Shown here in pieces: positions 11,472 to 22,810 of a stretch of DNA of 64,000 bases (within the stretch, counting starts at the first letter, position 1; every line of letters begins with the position of its first letter). Position numbers and translations under genes: made by a program. This DNA comes from Lingula anatina (lineage: Eukaryota > Brachiopoda > Lingulata > Lingulida > Lingulidae): positions 212,764 to 276,763 of the forward strand of contig NW_019774458.1 of assembly GCF_001039355.2 (NCBI RefSeq), read 5' to 3'. A model generated the notes under the pieces. That model made no database searches. It saw only the letters and a list, made by a program, of their open reading frames with translations, and had not been told where the DNA came from.

Positions 11472-14322
11472 TGTGTGTGTAGATACCCCTGACTGGCAAC
11501 CTGCTGCATTCTTTCCTCCATTACCACCATGTGCTGGCCATTATGGAGTACTCAGACTGGTCAAAACCCAGCAGTGGATGACCAGGTGTGACTGGCCTTC
11601 ACTACTTTCAAAGGGATTCTTATCAGTACTTACAAGCCAAAGCTGATATGCCTGCCGCCTTGGGGTTTTTGTATATATCTTTGTTTGCTGCATTTATATA
11701 AGGCATGATATATCAGTCTAGGCTAGCCTCAAAATAAAGATTGATCCATTTTTTAACAATATGGATATAGCAAAAATAGTGATTCCATTTGTTGTAAGTA
11801 CTGCAATATGTGAGCAGTCAACTAATTCCTTTTTCTGATTTACACAAAACCAGTTCAGTTAGGATTAGAAAGAATGACCTTTTTGTGTGGATGAACAAAG
11901 ACTGCTTGCTCTACTACAAAAAACCAATTTTTGGAAACCCCTCCTAACCACAGCTTAATTGTGTGCCAGACAAATAAACGAAGACCGATTATGTAATTTT
12001 ACCACTATGTGGAGTTGCAAAGACAAAAGGGCCAACTCATCACATGGATAAATGAAATTTTCTGTGTAAACTACACTGTACTTGATTGCAAGCATAATGT
12101 ATAAATATATGGTACATCTCAACAAAAATATGACAGTACATCCCAGCATTTTTGTAACTAAAGATATCTGCCTGAGCACCACTGAAGTTGTAGATCAATC
12201 CAACAATGGGGACTCTTGCTGAATACAATCAGATCAAGAGTTTTACATGTCTCCTCTTGGCGTGAGTAGAATATATAAAAGCTGATGGTTATACAAATAA
12301 GTCTGAAAAAGAGCCCATGTTACCTTTTGTGCACAAAAATTGGTTTTAATGTTATTAATTATTATGTTGCTTTAAAGTCCACAAAATTATTAATCGCCTA
12401 TTTATGCATCATATTTTCTGATTTATGTGTGCACATTTCACAGCTTTGCTGCCTTGTTTTGTATTCAAGTGCACATACAATCTTGCACAAAGGAATGGCT
12501 CTGGATCATCATCCCTTGGTCCCTCATCAGTTACCAAATGAAACAGGAGAGTTACTTCGTTTCTATGAGGATATCCCCAGTGGCCAATGCGTGGTATTTA
12601 TATTATATTCTTTTTAGAATCAACAGTTCTAATGCAGACAGCCAGCAGACTCAATCCAGTCATGGATTATTACTGATATGGGGACCACCTTTCAATCATA
12701 ACAGTCTAGCAGACATAGTTTCAACAAAATTAAATAAAGCTGCATGTTCATGTAGAGAAAAGCACTGCGCGACCTGTCCATTCATGGAGAAGAATCACAA
12801 ACAAAAACATGTTAACTTCATTTGGGCTAATCAAATTATCACTAAAATAGAATTTAAGGCAAATTAATGAGTTTCTGATAAAAAGTCATCTACAGAATCA
12901 AATTATGCTCCCCCTACTGCAGTCTAGGGAAAAAGGAATGAAGCCATTTTCACTTGAGGTGAGGTATACAGTAAAACATCAAAACATCTATTTCATTACA
13001 ATCATTCATTCCCAATATAATTTTTTAAGTAGCCTTCCCAGAAGTTTCTGATAAAAAGAATTTTCGCTGAATTAAATAAAGACCTCCCTGGTGCCCGAGT
13101 GCGACCTCTTGAATGCCGACTAGCTGCCCTTTAACTGTCCAGTGTAGCTTGTCTCCGTATCTACTAGTACAACTAAAACAAAACATCTTAACATAGTTTC
13201 TCACAGTTATCTCATATTCAGTTCTCCTCTGGGGATAAAAATGTTCTGCTCAATGAAATAGAGCTGCCCAAGTGGAGTATGATACGAGACAGCATGTTCT
13301 GACTGCTTGGCCCTTCTTACTGGTCACTACCTATACCAGCTACATAATGCCAGTAACTTCACTTCTAATTGGTAATCGCAAATGATGAATACATGCTACC
13401 CACCTTACATTTTGTACATCTTTTAAAACCTTTATTTGTAGTTTTGTTGCCCGAATAAAAAGTTGACATTTTTTGGACAAATTTACCTTTTGTGATAGAA
13501 AATATCTTTGTGCATGCTAAGTTATTTGCTATTTCTTATATGAAATACTTACCTTAACCAAATCTGTAATAAATATTTGAAATCTATCGATTTTTGGATC
13601 TTAAATAAACCTGTTGTAATTTAAAGATGTAGTGTTCTTCAATATCCCTCCTCATCTTGAAATACAGGCAGAATTACTATATTCCCAAATCAAATTAATT
13701 ACGACTACATCCCACAGTTTATACCAAACTCTAACGAATATAAAATATAACTTCATCTGAGAAGTAGGAGGCCCGAGATAAATATACAAACAAGAACTTG
13801 CATCCAGGTGACTTCTCATGGTTAAAATTTACCTGGCTATCATCTCATATTAATGCCCTATTAATAACAATAAACTATAAATAAACTAATACCAAAAGGC
13901 TGTGTCTACATATCCCTGTATTAATTATTCAATAAGATGGTATCAACATTCTGTGTGAACTTTCAATCAAAGCTCAATCGCAAACAAAGCTCAGGTGTTG
14001 AAAAAGCTAGAAAAGAGCTACATGTTGCATCTTGTTTGGCAGAAAAAAAGATGACGTGTTCTCTAGGAGTCAAGGATGGCATATTCAGAACAAAGAACCA
14101 GTCTTAGACATACCAAGGAGTTGTATATTTAACTTCTTGGATAAACTGTTAATTGCTTTATTAGAAAATCTCACTTAATTAAACAGAAATACCATAATCT
14201 AAAACCACTAGGATGAGTAAATAATTATAATGTATACAAAAATATTTTTTGAGCACAAGTTTTACATTGAACAGTAAAGTTGTTAGTACATTAAATCTTT
14301 TAACATCTTCATACACAAAACA
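11472..14322. repeat. Tandem duplication, copy 2 (about 2.85 kb)
   Basis: Second copy of the block at 8,619-11,470, in the same orientation. Differences include a 2-base insertion (GGCATGATATATCAG against GCCATGATATCAG), AAAC inserted near 13,787, and scattered substitutions. The right edge is where the sequence passes from ACACAAAAC to unique DNA at about 14,322. Confidence 0.9.
13025..13172 (-). CDS. Candidate terminal exon of an unidentified minus-strand gene (copy 2)
   Basis: Counterpart of the candidate at 10,171-10,318, with the same acceptor, phase 2 entry and TAA stop (13,027-13,025). Two codons differ from copy 1: ACA to GCA and AGG to GGG. This copy adjoins unique upstream DNA and would be the one spliced to the candidate exon at 15,067-15,015, whose phase (ending in phase 2) fits. 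Family not recognised. Confidence 0.3.
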
Positions 14323-15014
14323 GCCAATAAATTTGAAACACAAATTTGATTTTGTAGTTATGGGTTGTATGCATGCATGTGTGTCAAACAACAATGATGA
14401 AAACAGCATTGACAGAGTATACAAAAAGTGTCTGTACATAAAAAAAATTAAAGATATTTGAATTGGGATGATGAGTCTATTTATTTTACATTATATTATC
14501 TTTATATAATACACTTTTATACCTATCATTGTCATAATTCAATGAACCAACTACTTCTGGCATCAGAAATGCATTCAGTGTGCATTGAAATGATGTTTAC
14601 CATGCATCCACCTGTACTCATTGTCAAGTAAACCAGAGGTATCCTCAGCATTATACAATGTACCACCATCATGGATGAGTTAAACAATGGAAGCGGTGTG
14701 TGTTATTTTCAAGCTTCATGAAAGAACAATAGTTTACATTGTAATATGTATTAAATATGTATAGTTTATATGTGTGCATCTACATGCATTAACAGCACAC
14801 AGCCTAGTGCCACCTGCACATACACATAAAAACAGCAGACAGACTGCAAAAAAAAAATGCCCACAAACGATTTTTTAAAGATTACACAAGGAATTAAATA
14901 AGGTGTCACAGTCTATCTTGTTGGCAGTTAAAACTTCCCCAACAGCAGCTGTGGTGTGAGTGTAAGTGACATTCAAAAAGGCGATGAGCATCTGCCAGCA
15001 ATTCTGATAATTAC

Positions 15015-15067
15015 CTTATCTGATTCTCTGAGGTGCAATATCTGTGCCCGCTTACTGAGACATAGCT
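15015..15067 (-). CDS. Candidate internal exon, unidentified minus-strand gene
   Basis: A 53-base segment between acceptor CCTTTTTCCAG and donor GATAAG|GTAATT. Two frames are open: one (phase 0 to 2) encodes SYVSVSGHRYCTSENQI and would join in phase to the candidate terminal exon at 13,172; the other (phase 1 to 0) encodes LCLSKRAQILHLRESDK. No family is recognised, and a segment this short could be open by chance. Confidence 0.2.
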
Positions 15068-17040
15068 CTGGAAAAAGGTTTTCATTCTGGCAACCAAATT
15101 TTAAAATTCATCCACAATGCACTTCTTTATAGAAAGAGTGAATTTTGTTACCCCATCACATGATGGCCATTAGTACAAATTGCTTTGTGATTCAGATATA
15201 CATTATTGCTGTATCTTTTTTTTTTTTTTTGCTCCACATTTTATCTTATTGCTCTTTTTTTTAGTATTAAACTAAATCAGATACTATCTAAAATAAAGTC
15301 TAACAGCAACAATGCCATCCCTTCAGTTGTGATCGATCCAAAATGGTAATTTAATTGTTACTCTAAAATGAGTGTGATAAATCTATACAAAAATGCCAAA
15401 ACATGGTAAATGTAACAGATGCTCTCCTCCTAAATTACTTTCCCCATAAATTAATGATGTAAAAAAATGACATGCCTTGACTTAATTCTTTGTAAAAAAT
15501 TCAGATATTACTGAGTAAACAATTTTGATATCAATATTACAACAAAAGCCTTAAGCTATTTGTCCAACTTTCAGTATTTGCATTTATATCAAATTCAGAT
15601 ATAAAGGTCTTGCCAAAATCAAACTAAAACATATTTGCTGAATCAATTTTTACATCTGAATGCAACTTTTTTCTTCTGGTATGACAGTTTCTACCTGTAA
15701 TAAGCGTAAAATAAAGGAAACATACCAATAATATTAAAGTATATCTACATTATGACACAGTGTCATTACACCAAATAAACTGTTATGACATCTATCATAG
15801 TTTATCTAAATTCATACTCTGCTGTTAAGTTTACTCTTAACTTAAAGTCTTCCTTTGTTTCAATGGTTTTAGACTTAACATATCTATTACTCCTAAAACA
15901 CACGTGAAATTTAAACATCTTCTCACTAAAGTAGCATCAGTTTTCTAGTTAGCTTTCATTGCAATCCATAATTTAACTGATTAAGAATTAATTTCAGTGA
16001 TTGGTCTATCAAAATACCATTTCTGTGTGCAGTGAAATTGACCAGAATTAATCATTAATTTTGTCCACAGAAACAAAATGCTACCAGCATCCTATTTACA
16101 GGTCTAAAAGTGCCCCATTAGTGATCATTAACTCTACTGTAATATTCCGTACACAAGCTCTGTCCAATAACACATGGCAGACATGGTCCATGCATTAGTG
16201 AACCCAGAACCAAATCATCATTTATCAACAGCCCACAAAAAAAAAAAGAAAAAAAAGCATGAGGGGACTTCTATCCATATTAATATGGTGCTCCTGATGG
16301 CTAGTTCTATTATTATAAAGGACACAATTTCCTGATTTACAAGATGGGTATTTTATACACTAATTGCTATGGGGAAAACATGTTTCATTTAGCTGGCACA
16401 CACTGTACTGACATTATGTGAGAAATTTTAGACTTCCAAAAACAAAATGTTGCAGATGACAATTAAGGTTCAATTATGAAAACATTTTTACTTACCTCAT
16501 TACGATAACATTTCTTGCAAATATTGAGAATTTTTTCTTTTTTTTTAATCAGCAGTGACAAAATGTATTTTTGTGTAGGAGTAGTCTTGCTCAATTAATC
16601 CAACAAGAACTTATTTCAAAAATTAAAATATTTATGTTTCATCCAGAGCAAGGCCTTAAAATATGTTACAGACCATTTAACACCAGTACACTGTGATTTT
16701 AACTATGTTGTTATTTTAAAAAGTTTGATTTGATTCAAAATCATTTTGTGATTATTTGCAAATAGTAAACTTACTGAATCCACAGACCTTTTTTTGGTAA
16801 CCAGAATCAGAACCATAACGATAAAAAAATATTGCAAGATTTCAAAACTACAACACACCCGTACAAAGTTCTTACCTGTCTAATTATTGACATCTGTATG
16901 CCAGGAAATCCCTCTGAGTAAAGCAGTTTGTATAATGGAGGTAAGGTAGGTCTGAGTTTATTGATATACACACCACATTTCCTGGACAGCGAAACTTAAT
17001 CCTTCACCAGCTCGCACCTTTAACTACCCATAGCTATCCA

Positions 17041-17110
17041 CCGCCCCTAGATCACAATCACACAGGGGTAAGGCACGTACCTGGCAGTGAGGGTTTGGAT
17101 CAATATTGGG
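17041..17110 (+). repeat. Possible tRNA-derived SINE remnant
   Basis: The stretch AGGCACGTACCTGGCAGTGA followed by GGGTTTGGATCAA resembles the anticodon-arm to B-box part of tRNA-derived SINE heads (B-box consensus GGTTCRANNCC). It is degenerate, no A-box or tail was convincing, and no cloverleaf can be drawn, so it is not a tRNA gene. Confidence 0.25.
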
Positions 17111-17886
17111 TGAAGACATTCACTGATCACAAAACGGATGAGTAATTTTCTTGCAAGTTTATTCGCAGCAATTCTTGAATGCTATTAACTAGCCCTGTAC
17201 CTAATTACGACTAGCACATGAGATGCAATATAATATCTGACAAGAAAGGTGATAGTATACACTCTAGGCAGAACTGGATTGTTCCCACTAGACAGTTTGA
17301 ATTGAATTTCATTCACCTATTTTCCATGGACTGTAAGTGTTTGCATTAGAAAGGTACATGTACTTGTGAATTTAAAGCACAGGAAGAATTCCTACAAAGT
17401 TAAAGAGTCAGTGGCACTGGTCCTCAATGTACAAGTAAATCCAGTTTGCCGTGTGTAAACTGGTTTATTTTCTGGTTTGGGCTTGACGTTTTTTATTATT
17501 GATCCTAACAGTTCCTCCTTTCCATATCATGCATGCTGCATCCCATCTTTCTGATCTTTAATGGGACCAAGACTTTGACTTCAACTTAAAACATAAAGCC
17601 ACAAAATGAAAAAAACTCTCTAGGGAGAGGATCATGATTATACTTGAATAAACATGTATTTCATCCCTGTCTCCCTACATCTGAGTTCCAACTAAAATTG
17701 ATCACTTTGAATCAATATCAGGATGAAAGCAAATTCCACTTGATTTTTAATCTGAATGAGAAAGATTAAACATCTTGACAACTTTACCTTAATTATACGT
17801 GACAAAGAAATGTTTCTTAGCTTACATTATTTATGATATTTTGAAAGATATAAAAAATAAGCAAAATTTGTATACATATATACTGT

Positions 17887-17918
<32 letters not shown>

Positions 17919-17936
17919 CAGTATATATATATATAT
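17887..17936. repeat. CA microsatellite followed by TA tract
   Basis: Interrupted (CA)n at 17,887-17,919, then a short (TA)n to 17,936. Confidence 0.9.
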
Positions 17937-18978
17937 TAAAAAAAAAACAGCGAAAGTATACTAGTTTTACTTGAACATATTTATATCAAATTAGTAAAAG
18001 TAAATACCTTTTTATATATTACCATTTAAACACTGGGAATAGGGAAATAACTTTATCATCTCTAAAACCAGGGTATTTATTTCATACCCACAAAAACACC
18101 ACTGACCTTAATATTTCAGAGAAAAATAATCTTCATGGGGTAATTTCTTCAAAAAACAACCCAAGTGTAACAAATCATGTGATAAAAAAACCACTTTACC
18201 TGCCACTGGAGTCAGACAACCTGCAGTACAAAAAGGTTTCTGCCCTTACCAGTTCAGGATAAGTTAGTTCTTTGATGTATAATAAGACATGGCATTTCTG
18301 ATATGACCTTCACCTTTACTGGCACTTCAAGTACAAGTTGCCACAAATTTTTTTTCAGCTGATTATTCAGAATACTATTCTAACAGTTCTAACAAATTCA
18401 TCGACATGTAATACTTTACATATTCTAATTCAATTTTCAAGGGGCAGATTTGAGCTGTTCATAGCATCTCCTAAAAGACAGTCAAACTTTTCTGTTTTCA
18501 AGAAAAATCACTTTATGGTGTAGAATAAGGTATTTGGTATTATCTGAACTAAACCATTTGACAGTGTTACTTGCAAAATAATTTCAATTTGAGAGTAAAA
18601 AAAAAAACCCTAAAATTATATTTTTACCCTATTAGCAGTGCTAATACTTCAGTAAAACTTTGCAATTATCGTTATGGGAAATTACAGCCGAAATCAAGCT
18701 ACAAACAATATACAATCACATTTCACTGATAAATAATGTCAATCATATCTTTTGCTTTTCTCAAACAAAAAATGTCTCTATTGTTTTGAATATTCAGATA
18801 CATTTCTTTCTTTCCACTTTAATTTAATTCAACTTAATTTCACAAAACTATTAACCAAAATAAAATACAAAAAGAAACAAGGCAGCAAAGCTGTCAAATG
18901 TGCAGACAACAACAACAACAACAACAAAAAATTCTAATATGCTCAATTATGAGATTCTGAACATAGTGGTAATGGCTA

Positions 18979-19008
18979 TATGTACAGACACATCTGTGTC
19001 TGTACATA
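18979..19008. repeat. Perfect 14-bp inverted repeat
   Basis: TATGTACAGACACA, two spacer bases, then its exact complement TGTGTCTGTACATA. The near-zero spacer makes it a quasi-palindrome able to form a cruciform. No associated gene. Confidence 0.9.
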
Positions 19009-19474
19009 AAAAGAAAGACAGCTGAATGTCAGTTGGTGAAATCTAATCTACAGAACGAAGCATATCTTTTTATGATGAGCATACCTTTTTAAAAGCACCA
19101 GCTCTTTATAACGAGCACACTTTTTTTTAACTACCATGCCTTTATGACTGAAGATTCTTCAACTCATGGAGAAAAAGGAAAGTTACTGCCTGATTGATTA
19201 AGTAAATCCAAACTTACATGTAACCAATTAAGTTTTTTCAGGCAATCTGTATTTGGAACTGTAAATGTAATTTACATGTATGCCAGATTATAAATTGTGT
19301 GATAATTACTTAAGAATCGTAAATTTTGAAAATTTACAACAGCAGCTTGGCATAAACAAATGTCTTGACAGCATGCCAGTATGAGCCATCAAATTTAGTT
19401 ATTGTAGTTAAATGTAGTTTCCTAGGCAAAGCAAGAAATTCTAACCCACCTTATTTTAACTACTTATTACTTAC

Positions 19475-19546
19475 TCTTGGCACTACAGAATCCACAGGAA
19501 TGACAAACATATGCTGGGACTGGGATTGCTGAGAGGGTACATTTGT
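19475..19546 (-). CDS. Candidate internal exon, unidentified minus-strand gene
   Basis: A 72-base segment preceded by a good acceptor (CATTTTCACCTCCAG) and followed by donor AGA|GTAAGT. One frame (phase 0) encodes TNVPSQQSQSQHMFVIPVDS then VVPR, a composition typical of disordered regions of regulatory proteins. A second frame (phase 1) encodes CTLSAIPVPAYVCHSCGFCS then AK, a cysteine-rich pattern, and chains in phase with micro-exon candidates at 18,220-18,200 and 16,913-16,876. I cannot decide between the frames and recognise neither. Confidence 0.3.
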
Positions 19547-20059
19547 CTGGAGGTGAAAATGCCAGAATAAAAGCATAGATATTCATAACCCAAATTTAAC
19601 ATGTACAAAAAACTACACTTCATACTAACAAGATACTGCTTGAATAACTGAAATCATTTGTTCCTAACTTGATGTAATGCACAAATGAAATAAGAATTTT
19701 ATCAAGTTTGTCAAGCAATCACAATTTTTTGCAATTCCCTCACACTCTACACTAATTTATACCTTAACTAGTAAATGACTCGGAGCACAAACCTACATGA
19801 AGGACTTAACCTGTAAGAAACAATAAACAATTGACATCCCATGTGCTTAGAAACACTTTCCAGAAAAATATCGATAGATCTATATAAAAACTGCAAGACG
19901 TAAGATGTAATTGCCTATGTGTGTGACGCAACTTGCCTAACTCTGACGTAGTGTGTGTCTCAGTGGTAATCCTTATATTATTGCTGCTTGTATAGCTTAG
20001 ACGCAGAGTGGCATCTCAATGGTAATACGTATCATCCCCAAAATCTAATAATTTCTTCC

Positions 20060-20181
20060 TTGGCCTCTTTGTGACCTATCCTGAAATTTTTATCAAAGTC
20101 CATCCAGGACTTTTTGCATAATATGGTGCACAGACAAACAAACAGGACCAAAAACATAACTTCCTCGTTGTTGGTAATAAA
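20060..20181 (+). repeat. SINE/LINE 3'-tail-like sequence
   Basis: The run CATCCAGGACTTTTTGCATA, then CACAGACAAACAAACAGGACC, AAAACATAACTTCCTCGTTG and GGTAATAAAG resembles the 3' tail shared by many metazoan SINEs and RTE-type LINEs (repeated ACAGACAAAC followed by AACATAACCTCC). The similarity is from memory; the 5' part of the element is not recognisable and the limits are approximate. Confidence 0.4.
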
Positions 20182-21699
20182 GAAAACATTCTAAAAATTA
20201 ATTGAGTTCCACTGACTATTAGACTTTTCCATTCTGAGTTTTTCTTCCAACAAAGAAAAAATCAATATCAGGTCAAATCAATAATTACCATAAGCTGATC
20301 CTTTCCATTTTAGTAAACATCACTTAAAAACTACTGATATTATATAAGCAGGTTTTACCTTATTAGGCCCATCCTACATGCAGGACACAAAGGCCAAAGC
20401 TTGGCTACTAAATTTAATATACAATTGATTTGATAAGTAAATCCAATTGAAAACAAAGTAGAGTAATGCAAATAATGGCACATGACTGATGCACCTGATG
20501 ATTATCTTTGAAAGTTTTCAAGAACACTCACCATTAAGCTGTCAAGAGAAATTTGCTTATTTTGTGAAAATAAATATTTTGTCAAAGCCCTGACCACTGA
20601 AGAGATATATGTTGCTCCTGACCATTGCCATAAAATATCATTATGTTTTAAAATCAACAGTATTTCACTACTGTGTACTTTTGACATAGACCTGGGTAAT
20701 GCATTCCATTAATGCAGTGAGCCATATTCTAGAGATTCAATAAATATATCAATAGCACCATAAAAATGAAATAAAAAATAATGCAAACTTTAGGGAGAAC
20801 TTTTCCTGGTGTAAATAATATGACACTGTTGGTGATCAGGTACTTCACGTTCAACTGCCACCGATGATCTAGCACTGTGCCAAATTTCATTAAAGATCAC
20901 ATGAAGCATCAAAGTGCAATTTCCTCCGAACCATGGAGAATCCCATTACCATTACATGGCCTGTTGAACCAGAGGATGGATACACAGTAGGCCCTCTTTT
21001 ATAACAGATTGGTGTGACACCTTAAAGCCACTGTTAACTCATCTAATTAAATCTAACAGATCAATCAAGGCTATTAGTATAGTGTGCCTTGTATATAGTC
21101 ACTAGAGATGCACGTACATTAAACAAGTTGATGCACATATTCTTATTTACCACCCAGCTGTTTTTAGAGTTAGAAATGGCAAATTGCCACCACTGGCCAA
21201 AGGCATACAGGTGTCTGAAATTCCCAATGCTTCTAGGACATTTGGAGCAAGTTTTATCCAATGAGGGCCAGGTTTTTGGGCAAATTAGAACAAAAACATT
21301 TATAAAAAACATCATTTTGATAGGAAAGTTATTATTAGCTCTCAGCTTATTCTGGCTCCACCACAAATGAAAACAAAAGGGTAAATTTTTGTATACAATA
21401 TCAGGCATTCATTAACATAAGGAAATTATTTCAATTGATGAACGAAACTAAAGTCTCTGTCTGGAATGTATTTGAAAAGGGCACCAGTGCATTTGGACCA
21501 AAGATCTTATTTTAATGGTAATCCAACTGAACTTCTGTTCTTTGAGCGGACAGTCAGTGCATCACTTCGAGAGGGATTCATTGCTTACCATACGGTTTTA
21601 ATGCAATCACTGTGCAACAAACCTTCCGCATGATTTGTGACTCATACATTACAACAGAAAGTGAATATAACTAAAAAATGACTGCAGGTATAAGTGGTA

Positions 21700-22230
21700 C
21701 GAGGGCGAGTCAATAAATAACCAGCCTAACACATCTCCGATCAACCGAGACATCCACGATTTTCACGCATTGTTTCAATACATGTATTGTACCTGGGTAC
21801 AAAACTACACATGAATACTGTCATTTGTTTGTCAGATATTGAATGTCAAACATGGCTAGTGATGTAAAAGCAAGCTTTTCATCAAAAATGGAGTACCGTT
21901 TTTTTTTTTTTTTTTCTGTTTTTTTTTCTTTTTTTTTTTCTTTTTTTTGGGTTGGTTTCTGGGTTGGGGAGTTTAAACGCGGTAGAACGTCTTTAGAAGA
22001 TGAAGCCAGGTCTGGACGCCCTGTGGATGTCACCGACAATGAAATGTGTAATAAAGCTGCAGTTGAGGAGTGGTTCAATGGAAAGGACCCTGACTTCTTC
22101 ACTTCTGGGCTGATTGCACTTGAACACCGTTGGTCCAAGTGCATTGCCCCGGAGGGAAATTATATTGAAAAAGAAGAAGTAGATCTCAACCCGAAATAGG
22201 TTAGGCTGGTTATTTATTGACTTGCCCTCA
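21700..22230 (+). mobile_element. Mariner-type transposon, internally deleted, with intact terminal repeats
   Basis: A 531-base element flanked by TA on both sides (21,698-21,699 and 22,231-22,232), the target site of Tc1/mariner transposons. The terminal repeats are 31 bases, YGAGGGCRAGTCAATAAATA then ACCAGCCTAAC, with two mismatches between ends. Full-length mariners are about 1.3 kb, so roughly 0.75 kb is missing. The ends suit mobilisation in trans if a matching transposase exists elsewhere. Confidence 0.85.
21843..22199 (+). pseudogene. Mariner transposase remnant
   Basis: A 118-codon frame inside the mariner keeps the start region and the helix-turn-helix end signature (FKRGRTSLEDEARSGRPVDV), then jumps to the extreme C-terminus (FFTSGLIALEHRWSKCI then APEGNYIEKEE). 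The D,D34D catalytic core is absent, so no active transposase can be made. A poly-T/poly-C tract at 21,900-21,948 replaces much of the N-terminal DNA-binding region and is read as a phenylalanine-rich run. The frame is nonetheless open from ATG to TAG. Confidence 0.8.
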
Positions 22231-22289
22231 TATATTAAATATATTGAGTTATGCTGTTTTCCTAAGTATCTTAGTTGTTAAAGCAATAA

Positions 22290-22760
22290 TAACTCTTCCT
22301 TTGAGATTCAAAATTCCGCAAGAAATACATTGTAAACAACGCATGGAAATGTATTCTATTGCATTTTACCACTAAAACGGCCGTTATTGTAGTAAAACTA
22401 AAATCTGTGTTTGTCAATAGGGCTTTTGATGCCTTTCTTCCCGGTTGTCAAGGAATTCGTTGCCAATGACATTAGGGTGTCACACGATTCTCGCGTTCAT
22501 TCGAGACCAAAATAACATATGGCGTCAAACGCCTGATGCAATCGATGCAATCCGCAGACGTAAGTTGCGAGTTTTTGTACAGTGCGTCGGATAACGAAAA
22601 GCCCAGAATTGCACACATTGTAGATATAAATGCATTTTGAGCAATAAGACAAATATATCTTATGAAACTTTTATTATTGTTATATAGTGTTGTTGTTGTC
22701 TGCTTTTCCCGCAGTTTTAAGTAGGTCACCAGAAACTATCGCTCGATATCGCGTGACTAT
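22290..22760. promoter_or_regulatory. CpG-richer patch, candidate promoter or first exon
   Basis: Local CpG density is higher than in the flanks (CGGCCG, TCTCGCG, CATTCGAG, GGCGTCAAACGCC, ATCGATGC, GTGCGTCGG). A plus-strand donor of good quality, GCAGAC|GTAAGT at about 22,562, and a good acceptor CTGCTTTTCCCGCAG at about 22,715 could bound untranslated exons. No TATA box or coding exon could be tied to it. Confidence 0.3.
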
Positions 22761-22784
22761 GCAATGTCAGAGAGGGCTCCGTCA

Positions 22785-22810
22785 GTTAAAATCTCTTAAG
22801 AGATTTTAAC
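22785..22810. repeat. Perfect 26-bp palindrome
   Basis: GTTAAAATCTCTT is followed immediately by its exact reverse complement, centred on CTTAAG, with no spacer. It lies just beyond the CpG-richer patch. Confidence 0.95.

Larger units (their letters stand above)
14323..21697. other. Intergenic or intronic DNA with scattered candidate micro-exons
   Basis: AT-rich DNA without a nameable gene. Minus-strand segments bounded by good acceptors and donors and phase-compatible with each other lie at 19,546-19,475, 18,220-18,200, 16,913-16,876, 16,513-16,496 and 15,067-15,015; only the first is long enough to be listed with any confidence. Also present are a CA microsatellite (17,887-17,919), a CAA tract (18,905-18,926), a 14-bp hairpin (18,979-19,008) and a possible SINE tail near 20.1 kb. 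Confidence 0.4.

Noticed and set aside
17041-17110. tRNA gene
   Set aside because: Only a B-box-like segment is present and no acceptor stem or cloverleaf can be formed.
20358-20372. 15-base micro-exon (DGPNK) between splice consensus on the minus strand
   Set aside because: Too short to support, and it introduces a stop in the phase needed by the neighbouring candidate exon.
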